64,000 bases of DNA from Gonapodya sp. JEL0774 (lineage: Eukaryota > Monoblepharomycota > Monoblepharidomycetes > Monoblepharidales > Gonapodyaceae), in assembly GCA_027604505.1 (NCBI GenBank), contig JADIIX010000062.1:63532-127531 (forward strand), given 5' to 3'. Position 1 is the first letter of the stretch, and the number at the start of each line of letters is the position of its first letter. The position numbers and the translations under genes were made by a program. Positions 1 to 14,400 of the stretch are shown here, one piece after another. The notes below the pieces were generated by a model. The model saw only the letters and a program-made list of their open reading frames with translations. It was not told where the DNA came from and ran no database searches.

Positions 1-462
1 GGGTATGTTCGAGGAGTGGAGATTGAATGTGTACATGAAGAAGATGAAGTGAGTGTTACTGCCCGGCGTCGGACACCGCTTTGTCGCGCGGACGGGGTGC
101 GTTTGTGGGGTACTCTTTGCTCATTGAGATAACCTCTCCACTGTTCAACTCCACCTGCCTACAGGAAGAAGAACGCCAAAGAGCAGCAACGCCAACTTGC
201 ACAGCAAAATGCCGCACGGTTTTCCAACTCGACATCCACTGCTGGTGCGTTTGCTCAACAACAGCGTGCACTTACTAAGTCTCAGTCGGATGGTTCGCTT
301 TCGCGCACCGGAGGCGGTGCAGGCGGTGGGTGGTCCAGTGGGACCGGGAAGGGCATTAAAGTTGGGAGCGGGGGCCTGCAAAGGAGAGCGTCTTTGCAAA
401 AGGAAGCACGGGGGGAGGAGAAGAAAAGGAGATTTATTTGGGGAGGTGGAGGGAAGAAGTAA
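1..462 (+). CDS. 3' end of an unidentified protein gene (partial)
   Basis: Only the last two exons are in the window: 1-48, then 165-462, joined over a GTGAGT...CTACAG intron (49-164). The reading frame crosses the junction (AA|G) and ends at a TAA at 460-462. The visible C-terminus starts with FEEWRLNVYMKKMK, continues with a basic, glutamine-rich stretch (KKNAKEQQRQLAQQNAA) and ends in a Ser/Gly-rich, probably disordered tail rich in Lys and Arg. No family can be recognised from this part. The start lies to the left of the window. The exon-intron call is fairly secure because the downstream frame stays open for 98 codons. Confidence 0.55.
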
Positions 463-911
463 AGCCATATGTGTTTTGACGTTTTGACCTCCCCCCTTCG
501 GGTGGGCGATGGTCTGATTGTTTTTATATAGTTTTGAATGTGCCACGATAGTACCAAATCTGTACAGAGTTATTTATATTCCGTGACTTGTGAACGAGCA
601 CCGAGAACCGTCACACAGTTCGCTGACCGTCAACCACACCAGTCGCAAGGTATCTGTGCAGGTGATGATTACCACTGAGACGTCGTGAGAGACCGACGTG
701 ACGTAGCTTGCCGATTGCGGTGGTGTGAACAGGCTGAGGAGGCAAGGCACGGGGAGGTGCCGAGGCGGACGATGTGATGGAGGGAGGCTGTGCAGCTGTG
801 GGCGGTGGTGGTGATGACCTCGCACGGTGATGTTATGAGTGGTTCGAAACTCACGAGACCTTGAGCTTTGGGAAACTGATTCGGCCTTCTTGGGTGGATT
901 CTAAAAACGAG
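463..911. other. intergenic, convergent 3' flanks
   Basis: This stretch separates the stop of the partial plus-strand gene from the stop of the minus-strand gene at 912. It should hold both 3' untranslated regions. The short open frames here have neither codon bias nor a recognisable product. No repeat or RNA gene was seen. Confidence 0.5.
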
Positions 912-1960
912 TCAGTCAGAGCTCAGAGAGGCAATTGCATCACTACCCCTGCGCACCTGCGGCACCATCGTCGGAGGTGCTGTTGCACCACTACAGCTGG
1001 GTGGTGGTTCATGGTCCGCCTTTTTGGTCGATCCAGGAGGAGCTAGACGTCGTGGTTGCTCATCAATTTCCACCTGAGTTCGGACAACACGATTTTCTTT
1101 GTTGACCGTGTCGCGTTTTGCCTTGGACGGGCCGGATTGTGCAGAGATTTTACTCTTATGTGAAAAATCTCTGGCCCCTCCTAGGGTCCCTTGTGATTCG
1201 GCCATAGACGTTGCTGCTTTAGTATTCCGACCACACAAGTCCTTCTTCAACCCATTCGTCGCCTCATTAACGGCCAATTCCACCTCGCTGTCATCTGAAC
1301 CGTCCTCACCATCGCTTCCACTTGCACCACCAGACCGAGTACGACTCTTCCTCCCGCCACTTTTCACCGACACAGTGGAAGAGGATTGTGATACAATAGG
1401 GGTTTTAGAGGACAGCTCTCTTTTCTTCTCTGGAGGCCTGAAGTCGTCCGCAGCGTCGGTGCAGTTTGGAGGCGAGACCCCGCCGTCTCGACTGACAGAT
1501 TCCACTTCTGGTTCTGAGAACTCAGAGTCTTCTACCAAGCGAGATTTCTTCCGTTTAAATGGTTGGGCGGAAGGTAGCTTAGCCTCGACAGCAGGCGCTC
1601 TATCTGTAGTTGAGGCACGCAATGGTTGCTTGTGGTTCTTGGAAGTTTTTGACTGGACATTAATCCTCGCATCTTCCGACTTCGCTAGGGTAGTGTTTGG
1701 CGACACTTCCGTCAACAATGTGTCGGCCTTCCTCCTCCCGTCCTTTGAAGACTTCTTTTTCTCCCGCGCGGGCGAAAGCCGAGTGAGGTCATCTTCAGAT
1801 GAAGATGTTACTAGGTCGACATAGTGTTCGAATTTTGAATGTGAATTCGACGGCTTGTGTGGAGGAGGGCTGTACACCGTTCTGGGCAAGAGAGTGAAAC
1901 ATAGAAAGTTCGCCCGAAGGCAAAGAAAACCTACTTGGAGGATTGAAAGTCATCATCCAT
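912..1960 (-). CDS. hypothetical Ser/Lys-rich disordered protein
   Basis: Two exons on the minus strand: 1935-1960 and 912-1881, separated by a 53-nt GTAGGT...TTGCCCAG intron. The first exon supplies the ATG (MDDDFQSSK), which reads in phase into TVYSPPPHKPSNS; without it the long frame has no good start. The protein is about 331 residues, hydrophilic, and rich in Ser, Lys, Asp and Glu. It has many basic-acidic patches of the kind seen in nuclear proteins, such as KRKKSRLVEDSEFSEPE. No folded domain is visible and no family is recognised. A nuclear or chromatin role is only a guess from composition. The 460-bp gap upstream separates it from the giant ASH gene. Confidence 0.6.
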
Positions 1961-2422
1961 TTCTTTGAAAAAGGTACCGAAGAGGAATCAGATGTGTTAC
2001 AGTAACAATCCTAATTCTTTCATATTACCGGCGTCCTTTCCGTTCCATTTTGCACTGCTTTCCTCATCGATCTTCCGTTTCTTTAATTTAGATACTTTTT
2101 CTTGGACGAATGGTATGAAGTCCTCAGTGGGAACTTCGCGTGGATGTTTCAGTGCTGAAGTTTCTGCATTCAGAGAGCGATCAACTCACCGGTGTAATTG
2201 ACTCGTTTACGCTCTCTATCAAGTCAAATCGATCGAATCAATTCATTCAGGTTCCAGTCCTTCGCGGAGCCATACCGTTTTGCTCGCTCTGACATTCATG
2301 CCGTTCGGTGTGGGTGGTTGGGAGGGCTACGCATGCGAAGACAATTGATCCCTGCACGGTCGAAGGTCCCTCAAGCGATTCTCGTTACACTTAGAAATAA
2401 ATAGCTACAAACTTCTGATGTA
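1961..2422. other. intergenic between two minus-strand genes
   Basis: Contains the 3' flank of the ASH-domain gene and the presumed promoter of the gene starting at 1960. Short open frames on the plus strand show no family similarity and are treated as chance. Confidence 0.45.
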
Positions 2423-5400
2423 TTACGATTTCTTCAATCGGGTGTCAACCACCTTTTCGATTGGTTTCAGGAATTCGGCGGCGATTTTCTGTCGCTCTTC
2501 AAGAACCATCTGAGAAGTATCCTTTCAAATGGAAAGAATGGAACGATGAGAACACAGGACCCATCACACCCACGTCTTTCTCCTTTGAGAAGCTTTCGAC
2601 TCACCCTCTTCTTATTCTGTTCCTCAACCACTAATGCGGCCCGGTGTGTGTACCAACGTTTTGGTACCGGGACATCGGTTGGTACCGGCGCCGGTCTGAT
2701 TAGCAACCCTCCCAAATCGGAATCACGTATTACCGGCTCCGCATAGGGAATCATACCAGGACGAAGCTCGGAAGATGGAAGTCCTGGTTTGAGCCTCAGT
2801 ACAAAAGCGAGAATGTGATCCACACCTTCATCAGAACGATAGATGTTCGGATCACCCAGTCGAGAGAGCTCGATCTTTCCAGCGACTGAAGGATCGGCTA
2901 GAGCAAATGTTTTAATGGCATCGAAAGGCTTTGGATCGTTGGCAGAAAGCAGTTCATCAGGGCGACGCCCTCCCTCACTAGTTCGAGGTACTGACGCGGA
3001 GGGGCTGGTGTCGGGTCGATCAGCGCTCGGAGTAAGAGGTCGATCTGTGACTGTTGCATCAACGGTCACCGGAATTTCCTTGGGTTTGCTTGTCGTCCTC
3101 GTCTTAACTACTAGCGCAAACTCATCATGGCCAGAAGAAACACCCTAAATTCGAAGATTTAAATTTGGTTGGGGGAAGAGTGGCTCATCATTTCCTTCAC
3201 CCGACTCACTCTGACGGCGATTGTAAACCTTGCCTTTGACCCAGGTGGAATAATGGCACGAGTTGGGGACACCTTGTATGTGACATTCACAGACTCTATG
3301 CTTTCACCGTCCTTCACTTCTTGTCCCAAGTGATTAACGACACCCATGTCGAGCACTGTGTCTCCCATATTGTACACTTCGAAGTGCTTCTTCACCCTAG
3401 TTCAAAGCGATAGTTGAGTACAGAGCTTCGGTTCCCTGCGAGCGATAACAACGATTACGGTACCTTTCTGTTATCCTTACTTCGGGGAATGTTAATGGAA
3501 TAGGCTCGGGTCGCTCCTCTCCACTCGCCACCTCAATCGTTTCAGTGAGCTCATCTTCTTCCTGTTTCAATGCCATCTTAAATACGCCACCAGTACCAAG
3601 CACCGGAAGCTTAAAAAACGGATCGGTGCCCAAGCTATGTCCCACAGAATCGATTTGATCGAGAAAAAGTGCTGCAGTGTAGCGGACTCCCTGTTCTGCG
3701 GGACTGAACTCCACTTCAATGTTTACCGTACCATTCGGCGAAAGATCAAAGGTACTACTCATTGAATTAGTTAAGGGGCCATCAGGAGTGGACACAAGAA
3801 ATACAAGATCAGATCGAAGCGCACCTTTCTGCAATCTTGAAGCGCTCATGATCCACCCGCGCACGAAACCTGAAACCCCTACCACATATATTTTTCACTT
3901 CAAGCTTCCGAAACTCGGGTTGCTCAAATCCAACAGTGCCAAAGTCCAGGGTGCTGATCCCTGTGTCTATTTCTGGTTCAATGGCTCTCCCAGAGAGTTC
4001 AACTATCACGCTGGTATGATCCGTCTCAAGACGGCCAACCGCTTGATAAAGATTTGGAGCTTGTGGTCTGAACTCTAGGATCAGAGTTTTGCTTTGCCTT
4101 GGCGCAACGGTACCCTGCAAGCGACCCGATTGGACAATTTAGAGAGTAAGCAAGTGCTGGCAATTAGACAGAACGTACCTGGCCATCGCCAACCAGCACA
4201 AAGACGTCGTTAAACTCCCTTTGGACAGTAAAAGAGTATGAGAGAGAGCGGCGCACGGGATTTCGGAAAGAGACTTCGAGAGTTCGGGTTTCAGTCACGA
4301 GAATTGACTCGAAATCCAAAGGCGACAACACAATTTCTCCTGCAATCTGAATGTTAAGGTTTGCGTTTGAGCACTAGAAGTAAACGAGGATCCCTCTCAC
4401 TTGCACGGGCTACTCACGTCAACGAAAGACACTGACAGCTCTATGACTCGGCGGGGTATCATAGTAATACTTGTTGAGAGCTCAACTTGGCCGGTTACGT
4501 TCACGAATGGTGGCACTTCTCGACTTTCGTCAATAAGAGGTGGAGTAGCTTCGATCAAGAGGATTTTCGCGCTTTTGGGGGCAATAATCTCATCAGGCTC
4601 AACCAATTTAAAAAATTGCTGCAAGAAGCATAATAAGAAACTTTGCATGGCATCAAGATTTGTTATGACTTGTAACACACCGAGCCCACGATTATTGCTG
4701 CGGAAAATGGAAGTTTGAAGCTATTCTGGTTACAGAGCAAGACTTCTAATAGGTGGGATTCTTCCATGGGCTGTGTTTTAAAGATCTGCTCGAGGATATG
4801 CGTGATTGGGAAGTTGAAAGTCTCCACTTACCATTTGCCCGAAACTAATTGCTCCTAGACCGTCAGTTGCAATCAAGCTCTCTACTTTACCAGCAGAAGC
4901 AAGATTCTCTTTAGATGTGACAATCAAGGGGTGCACAATGAATCTCCCTGTGACTGGGAAGACGTATGAATCCCCGTTCTCAATGGTAAGCTTAGCAAAC
5001 CACTGGCGCTCCTTTAGCAAGTCCGCAATAGCATCTGTGTCCGGAAGGCCAGTCTCCTTGAGTGGGATAGAAGATTGATAATTGATAGAAAACGTGGTTC
5101 TGCGATATTCGCGAAGACAATGATGAAGATGCATCGCTATGACTGAGAATCGGAGTAACGAGCTCACGAGGTGACTTCCGCGAGCTTTGACAACGTGACA
5201 TCCGCAGGATGGAAACTGAAATCTGATGCGCATGGACCAGTTTCGATGTTTCCGTCTCCGAACACTTCTGCCGTGACATGCAAATCATACATGCAGCCAT
5301 TCTGAATCTCGAACTTGTCCTCAGTGTTAGATTGACAGATTCTGTGACATTCCAGGAACACGCAGTCACACGCTCACCTTGCTAAGAGTTCCGTCTTCGC

Positions 5401-8400
5401 CCAGGTAGATATCACCAAGCTCAAGACGTTCTGGTACATTCATGAGTTTGAGGACGGCACCTAAGTTATCGAAGGTGAGCAGGGACTGCGCAAAAAACAA
5501 AATGACCCTGCCAAGCGATATCTCACGAATTCCTCACCTTCGCCAGTTATTGGAACTTCTTTGACCTCGAGCGTAGCTTTAATAGTGAGCTTGCTTTCGA
5601 ACGCTCCAGCAATCTTTGGTGCAAAGGTGATATTATATTTGGCTTCTTGACCCGGTTCGATGTTACCAGTAAGCGGTAGTATCGATTCATCAATATCAAA
5701 CAGTTCACGTTCAGGCCACTCGTTGATCACTTGGTATTTCAGGTTCGCTGTGCCCTACAGTAGTCGAACGTCATATCAATCACCAACCATCGAGACACGA
5801 ATAAGATTAGTTTGTTAGGGGCAGAGGGAGGTGCATACCTCATTGCGGACGACAAAGTTGAGCGCTTTTCTTTTTCCAATGCCCACCGCCGGGAATGATA
5901 TTCTTTCAGGTAACACCACCAATTTCGGATGCCCACTGGCTCCCATAAGCTTCACTGTGCTTATTTCCTTCCACGTTCCAGTGACACCCTGATCATGGGA
6001 TTGACGTGTTCGTTAGCCATTAGCCGTGATCCGGTTCGACGCAACATTTATGGGAGGTCCTCACGTGCAACTGCTCAATCACCGCCCTCGCTTCTTGCCA
6101 GTCTTCAGTTGCGTCCAAGTGCGCCTTAAATGCCACGGCTATGTTCGCGGTATCCCCTGGATCGATAAATCCCTCTGGTGCAAGACATGCAAATATAATT
6201 GATTACCACAAACTCATCCACAAACCAACAAAGTCCCTACCATGGGGCGTAGTTATAACCCAAGGCATAATTATTGAAGGAGTTCCGGACTCTTCCACAA
6301 GTTCGAGAAGCTTGTCTTTCTTTTGAACTTTCTTTCCCGGGGGAGTTGATGGCTTTGTCCCCTTATTGGTCTTCCGAACAGCCTTTCCTGGAGGAGCTCC
6401 ACCGGCGCTCGGCCTTGCTGATTCCGCTGGAGGAGTTCTTGCTATAGATTCCAACCTCACGCGGTACTGCACTTTTTCATTACTATAGTTTGTAATGGAT
6501 CGGTCAACATTCTCAACCTCCCCCGCTGCTACCCTGCCAACGTTAGCGTTCTCAGATTCATTGAGAGCAACCGGTTGACTATAAACCCGAAATTTAAAGG
6601 GGATTTCTTTGCGGACCTCGTGCGCGCGGCCATATACCATGTTGAACACAAGACGTCCTTCCACTATCCTTGCGTCTTTTGGTCGAACAGAAACTTCCAC
6701 TTCCACATCCTGGCCTGGCCTCAGTATAGTTCTGTCAGCACCTCCATCCAGGCGTATACGGAAGAGTCCTTCATCATCGCCAGCCTCTATCGACACCTGG
6801 ATGGGGGTATCGAAGTCACCATTGTTCGTGAGTACTATGGTTGCTGTTTGAACTTCAGTCATGGGCATGTTCCGCAAGACGAGGTCCTCTTTCCACGATA
6901 CATCGCATTTCCCACACAATGCGTTCAACGGAATTAACAGCGTGTCGTCTTCAGCGAGACGGACCTCAATAGGGTCTCGTATTGTGCCTGTTGTGTCAGG
7001 CTCGAAATTGGCTCGGATAGTTATCGTCTTGTCCGGTTGGAGTGTGAAAGGGAGCATCCCTGCATCCGGCGATACAATCTCAAAAGTGAGCGTGGCAAGA
7101 GGGTGGTGAAGGCTTACAACACCTTCCACATTGCCGACATTGGTTAACTCAAATATTCTGTCTGCTCGGTATCCAACAACACAAATACCAAGATCTAATC
7201 CTCGGAGTGCTGTATCGTCCGCCGTTTTGAAGACTGGTTTTAGCCTGACAGCCCCGCCAACCCCCTTGATCTCCAGAACTAAGGGTTCCTTGGACCACTG
7301 AACTTTTAACTTGCGTGCATACGGTCCTTCGCCTTGAGGTGCAAAAGTCAGAACAAGAGGAATACTCTGCCCGATCTCCAGCGTTCCACCCTTTGGCTCA
7401 ACATCAAATACTGAGGCAACAGTCGAAGATTCCAACCCGGAAGTTGTTCCGACAATTACGAAGTTGTCTGGGTACGTGCCAATATTAGATAAGAGAATGG
7501 ACCGATTTGCCGTTTGCTTTTTCTTCAACAGTCCAAAATCTACTGATGTCGGGTTGACCTTCAATATTGGATTCCCGACCTTTGCGTTTAAGATGAACCT
7601 GATAATCACCTCTCCATCACTTTGGAGCTCATATCCTTGAACGTATTGTCCAACTACGTTTCCTACGAAAGTAGCAGAGAATTCACGTGTTTCACCAGGC
7701 GATATCGAACCCTGAGGCGGATCTATCTGAAAGAGATCAACCGAACCATCGGCATCCCAGTCATTTGGACGGAGCCGTAAGGCACTAACCGCGATGATTT
7801 GAAAGCCGAAGGAGAGATTACCCGTGTTTGGCAGGTTGAACAGGAGCCTCTTGGCGGTCGTCCCGCCTCCCTTGACAGTTCCAAGATTAAATGCTTCGGA
7901 CTGACCAGCAGAAAAAGTTGCCTGTGGTTTACTTGTTTGTTCTAAGAGGACTGTTGTTTCTTGGAGTCTACGAAGAGCTGTGGCAAGACCATCCTTGTTT
8001 TTGGTGAAGCGAGATCCAAGGAAATCTTTACTTGCTCCGAAGATGACTTTCGTTTGTTGAATGGCTTTATCGGCAAGACTTTCGAGCTTCGATTTAATGG
8101 AGCCCTGTTCCTCAATTTGAACGGAGTCATGAATAAATTCTTCCTGGAATCTGGCAGCTGGGAGCTTATCTCCCACCACCAAAGGAACAGTCGCCGAATC
8201 ATGATTGCGAGAGGTTCCGAAGGAATGCCCCGTTGACGCGACAGTTTTCAAAGATGGCCCTTCGACTAGCGATTCGAGATCATGCTTTAAAGAAGTTATT
8301 TCGTTCGCAAACTGTGTTGTTAACTCGAACGCATGTCCCGATGGCGTTGACAATCTATCATCCAAAGAAGAAGTGACAGGCCTCGATTCGTCGGGGGACG

Positions 8401-11400
8401 ATAACTGAGACGTCACTGGGGAGCGATTCCTGAGGGATCCTAGTCGACGCAGTTGTGGTGTCGCAAGTCGGTCTTTCGCAGTCGATGTGCGCGGTGTGGA
8501 GCGATGTGATGTGGCCGCGCGAGATATTGGTGGAAGAGGTCGCCCGCCAAGCGGTGTTTCGGGGACCGATTCTGCCGCTTCGACGTCCTGTTTTGCTGCC
8601 TCCTCTGCATTAACTCTTTCCGCCGAACCAAGCTCTTCAACAATGGCATTCATATTCTCTAATTGAGCCTGAAAGGCAAGTTTGAGCTGCTCAGAAGATG
8701 AGCTTAGAGGCGCTTTTGGAACTTGTGGCAACAGAGGCAACTGCTCCTCCCCTGGAGTTGTCGGCTCTTGCGGTGCGGGCGTCACGGACTCCACGTGGAT
8801 AATAGCTTTACCTCCCGTTACACATAGTTGGCCTTCGGAGTACTCGCCATCGGCTGTGGTGACCACGTAGGTGGCACTCATGGTGGAATTGTATATCCTC
8901 GGCATGGCAGTAAATTTCAAAACTGCTGTTCCGTTTGGCGGAATAACATCTGCAGTCGAAAATGCAAATTCAAACATTCTATCAACGGGTCTCGTTATGC
9001 ACAAGTGTCGGACTTCTCACCATGCATTGGTTCAACAAAAAAGACTTCGAAGTCTTCAGGTTGAATTGGCTGTCCATCTATAGTCCCGTCCACAATACTG
9101 ACATCATATTCCACTCGCCTATTTCCAGTGTTGCGGATTGAGACCGTACGAGTGTGGGTTTTATTGAGCGCAATAATACCAAAATCGATTTCACCCCCGT
9201 TCTCTATTTTCAAGAATGGAACCCCCACTATCCCTGAACAGACGAGATAGCGGGTTCCAGCGTCGGTGTCAAAAGTGATTGTGTGATTTAGAGGGGTAAA
9301 GTCCACAGGATTGAAGCTGACTGCCACCCATCCTTGGTCACCAGGCATAAGGTATCCTGCGCGCGGTTCTGCTTCGAGAACGTCTCCTTCTACAGACAAA
9401 GACCAACTACAAGCAGCATTACCATCGTTTGAGATTAAAACATTGAGTGCCTTATTGAGACCAATGTAGGTGGTCTTGAAATCCAATTCAGGAGGATTCA
9501 GCGCCATCATTGGTTGGCCCGTAGCAATTCTGATGGCAAGGCGTCGCTCAATCCACACGCCGCGAGGCACTCTTTGCCATCGGATGAGCAAGGAGGGTGC
9601 AACAGGCTCAAGAACAAAGCAAGAAGCTTTGATCGGAATCAGGAACGACGTTCCACTATCAACAGATCCGTCGTACTCATTTGGCTCATCTCCAACTCCA
9701 ATTTCAGTTTGCATGCCGCGACCTCCTTCCAGCAGCATCTTCAATCGCGTGGCAATAAGTCCACGATTGGTGACCTTGAGTGTGCGGACGGTTTCCGTGT
9801 TTAGGCGTATCTTGCCAAAGTCAAGGTGATCGTCCATCGCCACATCCGCTGATGCTCCAATACCACTCAAAGTTATTACTGTTTGTCCGTATTTGTGGAC
9901 AAACCTGGCTTCACCCCGATACTGCATTTGTTCCAAGGGAGGATGAAACTCGACAGGTATGGAAATCCGGTCTCCAGCTCCAACCGTCCAAGTCCTGCCA
10001 CTGACTGAGAATTCGGGGGAAATGAAGGCCAACGTCAAATTCTGCATTTCCCGCCCGAGATTCAAAACGTCAACAGTGAAAGTACTCTTGTCAGTGGAGG
10101 TGGATGCAATTGCAGTAACACCATAATATTGCGTCCCTTGAATCCTGTTGCTGGCCTGAGAGACAACTGTGTACTGTTCTGCTGGTGCCACCCCAAAATC
10201 GTGAAAAGGGGGGAACAACTCAAGAGTCCGATACACACTACCAACAATTCTCAGTTGTGTTGATTTAATCAACTTTTGAGCCACTCTCGCTTCATCCTCA
10301 GTGGTGACAGGAGAGTAGAGAAAAGTCAACTCCGTATCCCTTCGAGATAGAGAATGTTGTGGAGCATAACCAATCCGAAATATATAGGAGTTGTACGGCT
10401 TGAGAATAGGAATTGCTTCTAGGCTAGAATCTGACACATCCATCAGGTCCGCTTTACCAACAAACAATGCTGTACCAGTAGCTGCCGCATTTGCTGGAAT
10501 CGAAGATCGTTTTTGTACCTTTCCAGGAGCACGGCTTGTTTGGTATCGAGAGGTTTTTAGAATATCCTTTAGAATTGCGAATATTCTCAACTTTCTTCGA
10601 AGAACTCCCCAGTGATCTTTCTTAACGTAAGCAATTTCCTTTAAGCCGTCAGATGACTTTCCGCTTTCGTGAGGAACAGTTGCAGAGATTCCAGAGAACT
10701 CCACTCGGAGAAGTTCCGGAACACTTGCAACGAGAGCTTTCAGCTCAATTGGAAGGGTGCCGACGTTTGTAAAGAAGCAAGTTATGAACGCGACCGTTCC
10801 TTCCTTGTGGGCTCCAATTTCTACATCTTTATTCTGATATTTCTCGCACACCAGTTCCGCAGTGCCTAGACGATGTAGTGGACATAGAGCAGGTCACAAT
10901 TCAAATGCAAATTGAAACCAAACCATTGGAACACCTCTACGAACCACCAATTCCTGTAATCGGGAAGGTGTACAGCTTGTGATTTACGAAAGCGTGACAA
11001 TCCGCCTGCGAAAAGCCTGATTCGGTGGGCGAAAACACGATAGTCACCTCCTGCTCTGAATTGGGAGGGAGTCGGAAGTTTGACGGGTGAACATAGAAGG
11101 GAGTCTTCAACAGAATGTTCACATCGGCTTCAGACGAGTACCACAGCCCACAGTGAGTGTTCGCCAAGAAAGAGAACAGGGCTTCTGGGACTCACCCAGG
11201 GCTGTTCCATTGTTTCGCAAGACAAACTTGCGGGATTTTGATCTGAAGGGAAGTTGTCGATCAGGTTCCAGTCATCCACACAGAGCCATAAACTCACCGA
11301 AGAACCAACATGGATCCATACTGGATGAAGTCGGGGAAGCCAGTCACACTGGTGGATGCAGACGTTCCGATAAGTACAATAGACACAAGTTTGGAAGGCG

Positions 11401-14400
11401 GCAATTCTTTGTCCAAGGGATCATGGACAAATATTTCTGCTTCGCTCTCATAGCTTCCCGCAACATCTGCACGAAAATCAATGGGGATGTAAGAAGTTTC
11501 CATTGGCCGAACTTCCGCAGTGCACAGGGGAGCACTAAATGGGTTGTACTTCCTGGATTTATCCGAGAATTTGAACTCCCAAATATACCTGTTATTTGAA
11601 GAGTTGCACAACAGGATGTATGTCGCCGGACCATCAGACGACCCACTACTTGTACGGGCTTCCACTTTTCCAAAGTCCATTACCACCTCATTCAATTTGT
11701 TTGGCACAGGAAATACCAGTAAGTCCGGTCGATGTTTGGCAATCACTTGCACAGATGTGTGCTGGTGATCTTTCTCGGATATCCCAGTCGCAAATCCAAT
11801 TGTTGTGAGGGTGTCACTCAACTCGGCTGGCTGTAAATATATTACCTCAACTGATTGACCAAACTTCGCTGGAATAGATTTGATACTAGGCTCCACAACT
11901 AAGTTTGGGCTTCCGAAAAACATCATAGGTGCGGACGCAGAATCGGAATTATTGAACACCGTAGCATGCAGTCTCTGCGATCTCCGAAGATACTCGTCAA
12001 GCTGGGCTAGAGCTCCTCCTTTGCTTTGAGGCGGAAGGAAAGTCAATGTGTTCTTCTGAAATTGCACTTGTGTGGTCTTGTCAGCATTGTCGCCAGAGTT
12101 CGGAATCGTGATGTCGAAGATCTCTTCCAACTGAGATCTCGTCACAGGAATCTCCTCAGTAACGCGATGGGCGTGGGCCATCCAGGATCGAATGAACTCA
12201 ATGCCGTTCTTATCTCTCAAAACCACGTCATCTGACTGCAGCGCCACAGATTCGTTGCTGTAAGGCTCAATGCAAATACCAAACAAACGTAAAGGTTTAT
12301 TCCCTAAGCCACCAGCAAAAACTCTGTTGTGCGGTGGAAGAAGTTTTATCTTGATGAAAGAGCTAGCGAGCCCTCTGCGGCCAGCAAAGAAGCTGAATGT
12401 CACCGCCAACATCGAGCAACCAGGCAACTGAATTGGATCATTTGCCTGCTGACCACCCACTTGTGCACTAAAATTGCTCTGGCGGACATCATGCCCCAGG
12501 CTTGGAAGTTCAAGGTCCTCAAAAGTGAAGCTCAAGTGATACTTTGAGCAATTGATGATTGTGAGATCCAAACTCTCGGTCTCCCCAACTCTGCACGGTT
12601 TGAAAAATATGTTGTCCCAATAAGGCAAAATAAACGGCTGTCCAACAAAAGCTTTCACGTAAATCTGCATTGTCTGAAAGTCTGGACACACGGCCTCAAT
12701 CCATGTGTCGATAGTGCCCCGAACGCCATGTTTCTCGTCCGTTATAAGTTCCACCTCCAGAGTTACTGCCATATGCGCGGCAACTTTTAAATGGTTCGTG
12801 CAACGTACGGCGGGATGATGCGAGTAGAGACCGATTCCTATTGAACTGTCGGAGAGATTCAAGAAGGTGACACAGCGCATTCGAGGGATACTGACTGCGC
12901 AAATTCCAAAATCAAGTGTATGAGCCTCTTTCCTAGATACGTAGTCGACAGTACTCGACATGATGTTTCGCAAAATCGAGCGACCAACGTCGTCCAAAGC
13001 AATGTGCGGCTTATCAACTAAAGAGTCTCCTCGATTTAATGTCTTCATCATATGACAGCGCTCCAGCGTAAGAGCTGCAGCCCCAGCAAGAGAGCTTGTG
13101 TCGTCTTCCGGGTAGATTCCAACGGGTATTCCAGCAATACCCTCAAGTATGACACGTGTGACATCCCCGCCTGGCGCTTCTATCCGTAGCACTTCTCTGA
13201 AACGCCCCAAGTGACTTGGTTCAAAAGTAACAAGTATCTGTCGCATTTCATTTGGTTGAAGTCGAGCATCTGTAGTTGTTGTGTGGAACGCGAACGGCTG
13301 AGTGGACGAATCGTGGACAGTTGATTTAGCTTCAAAGGAATGAGCACTCTCAACCTCCAACACAACGGCTACGGAAATCGTGACATTGGCTGTGCTGATG
13401 TTTTCAACATTAATGTGGCAGTGCTTCCGCCGATCAGGAAGCACCCACCCCGCGTTGATGAACGGGGGAGAGACTGTTACGTAAGATTGTCTTGTTCCGG
13501 ACAACTGACAGGTGCCATGCTTGTTTCCAAACTCGTCCATCAGTATGAGCGTTCCCTCGACTCGATCAGTCTTCAATGCCTCGGGAGAAAAAGTGACCGG
13601 TATCTCAATAACCCCTTCTCCCTGAAGCTGAAATCGAGATGTACTACACGAGAACGCATCCGATGGTCGGACTGTAACAAAGATATCATGCTCTTCGTGA
13701 TCTCCTCGACTTGTCCGGTACCTGAGAACTGCTGTCTTCGTCACGGGCTTGCGTACGCTTTGGTAATCAAGCGTCCCAGTTTCCAGGTACACTCGGATGG
13801 GCACGTGCTTCGTTAGCAAATCATGGGAGTCACGGAGGAAAGAAACCACATCTTGTGGCTCTTTCATCCACTCTGCAGCCTCCTCGGCGAAAGCGGATAT
13901 GAGCGATTCCGGGGCGACCCGACTCTCCATTGGGTCCTCTGAAAGGGTTTCCATCCCCGAATTCACTTTTGCACGTCTTCGGATTTTCGATGACACATAT
14001 GGCCTTGCAGGAGCGGTAAATTTTGCCACTGAGGCAATGAACTCCTCAACCGAAATGGGGACCCCGTGTATCCCCGATCCATTATCGGTTCCCGAGATTT
14101 GTGTGCTCCCATTTCGATTATCATTCGACACTGTTCTATGTTCGACCAATGAGAAATCTTGAAGTGAAAGACTCCACTCCTCTTCTTTTCGAAGTCTCTC
14201 GAAACGATCCATTGAAGGATTATTCCGGATCATTGATGGAAGAAACATGTTGCCCTTCTGTTGAAGCAAGGTTGCTGCATCATAGTAAGGTATGCCATCT
14301 GTAGTATAACCGGACGGTGGAGGCAACGAATATCCCCTGGGGAGAAAAAATGGCTGGCCATCGTTATCATATCCCGCTAATTGATTTCTTGTTGAATCCT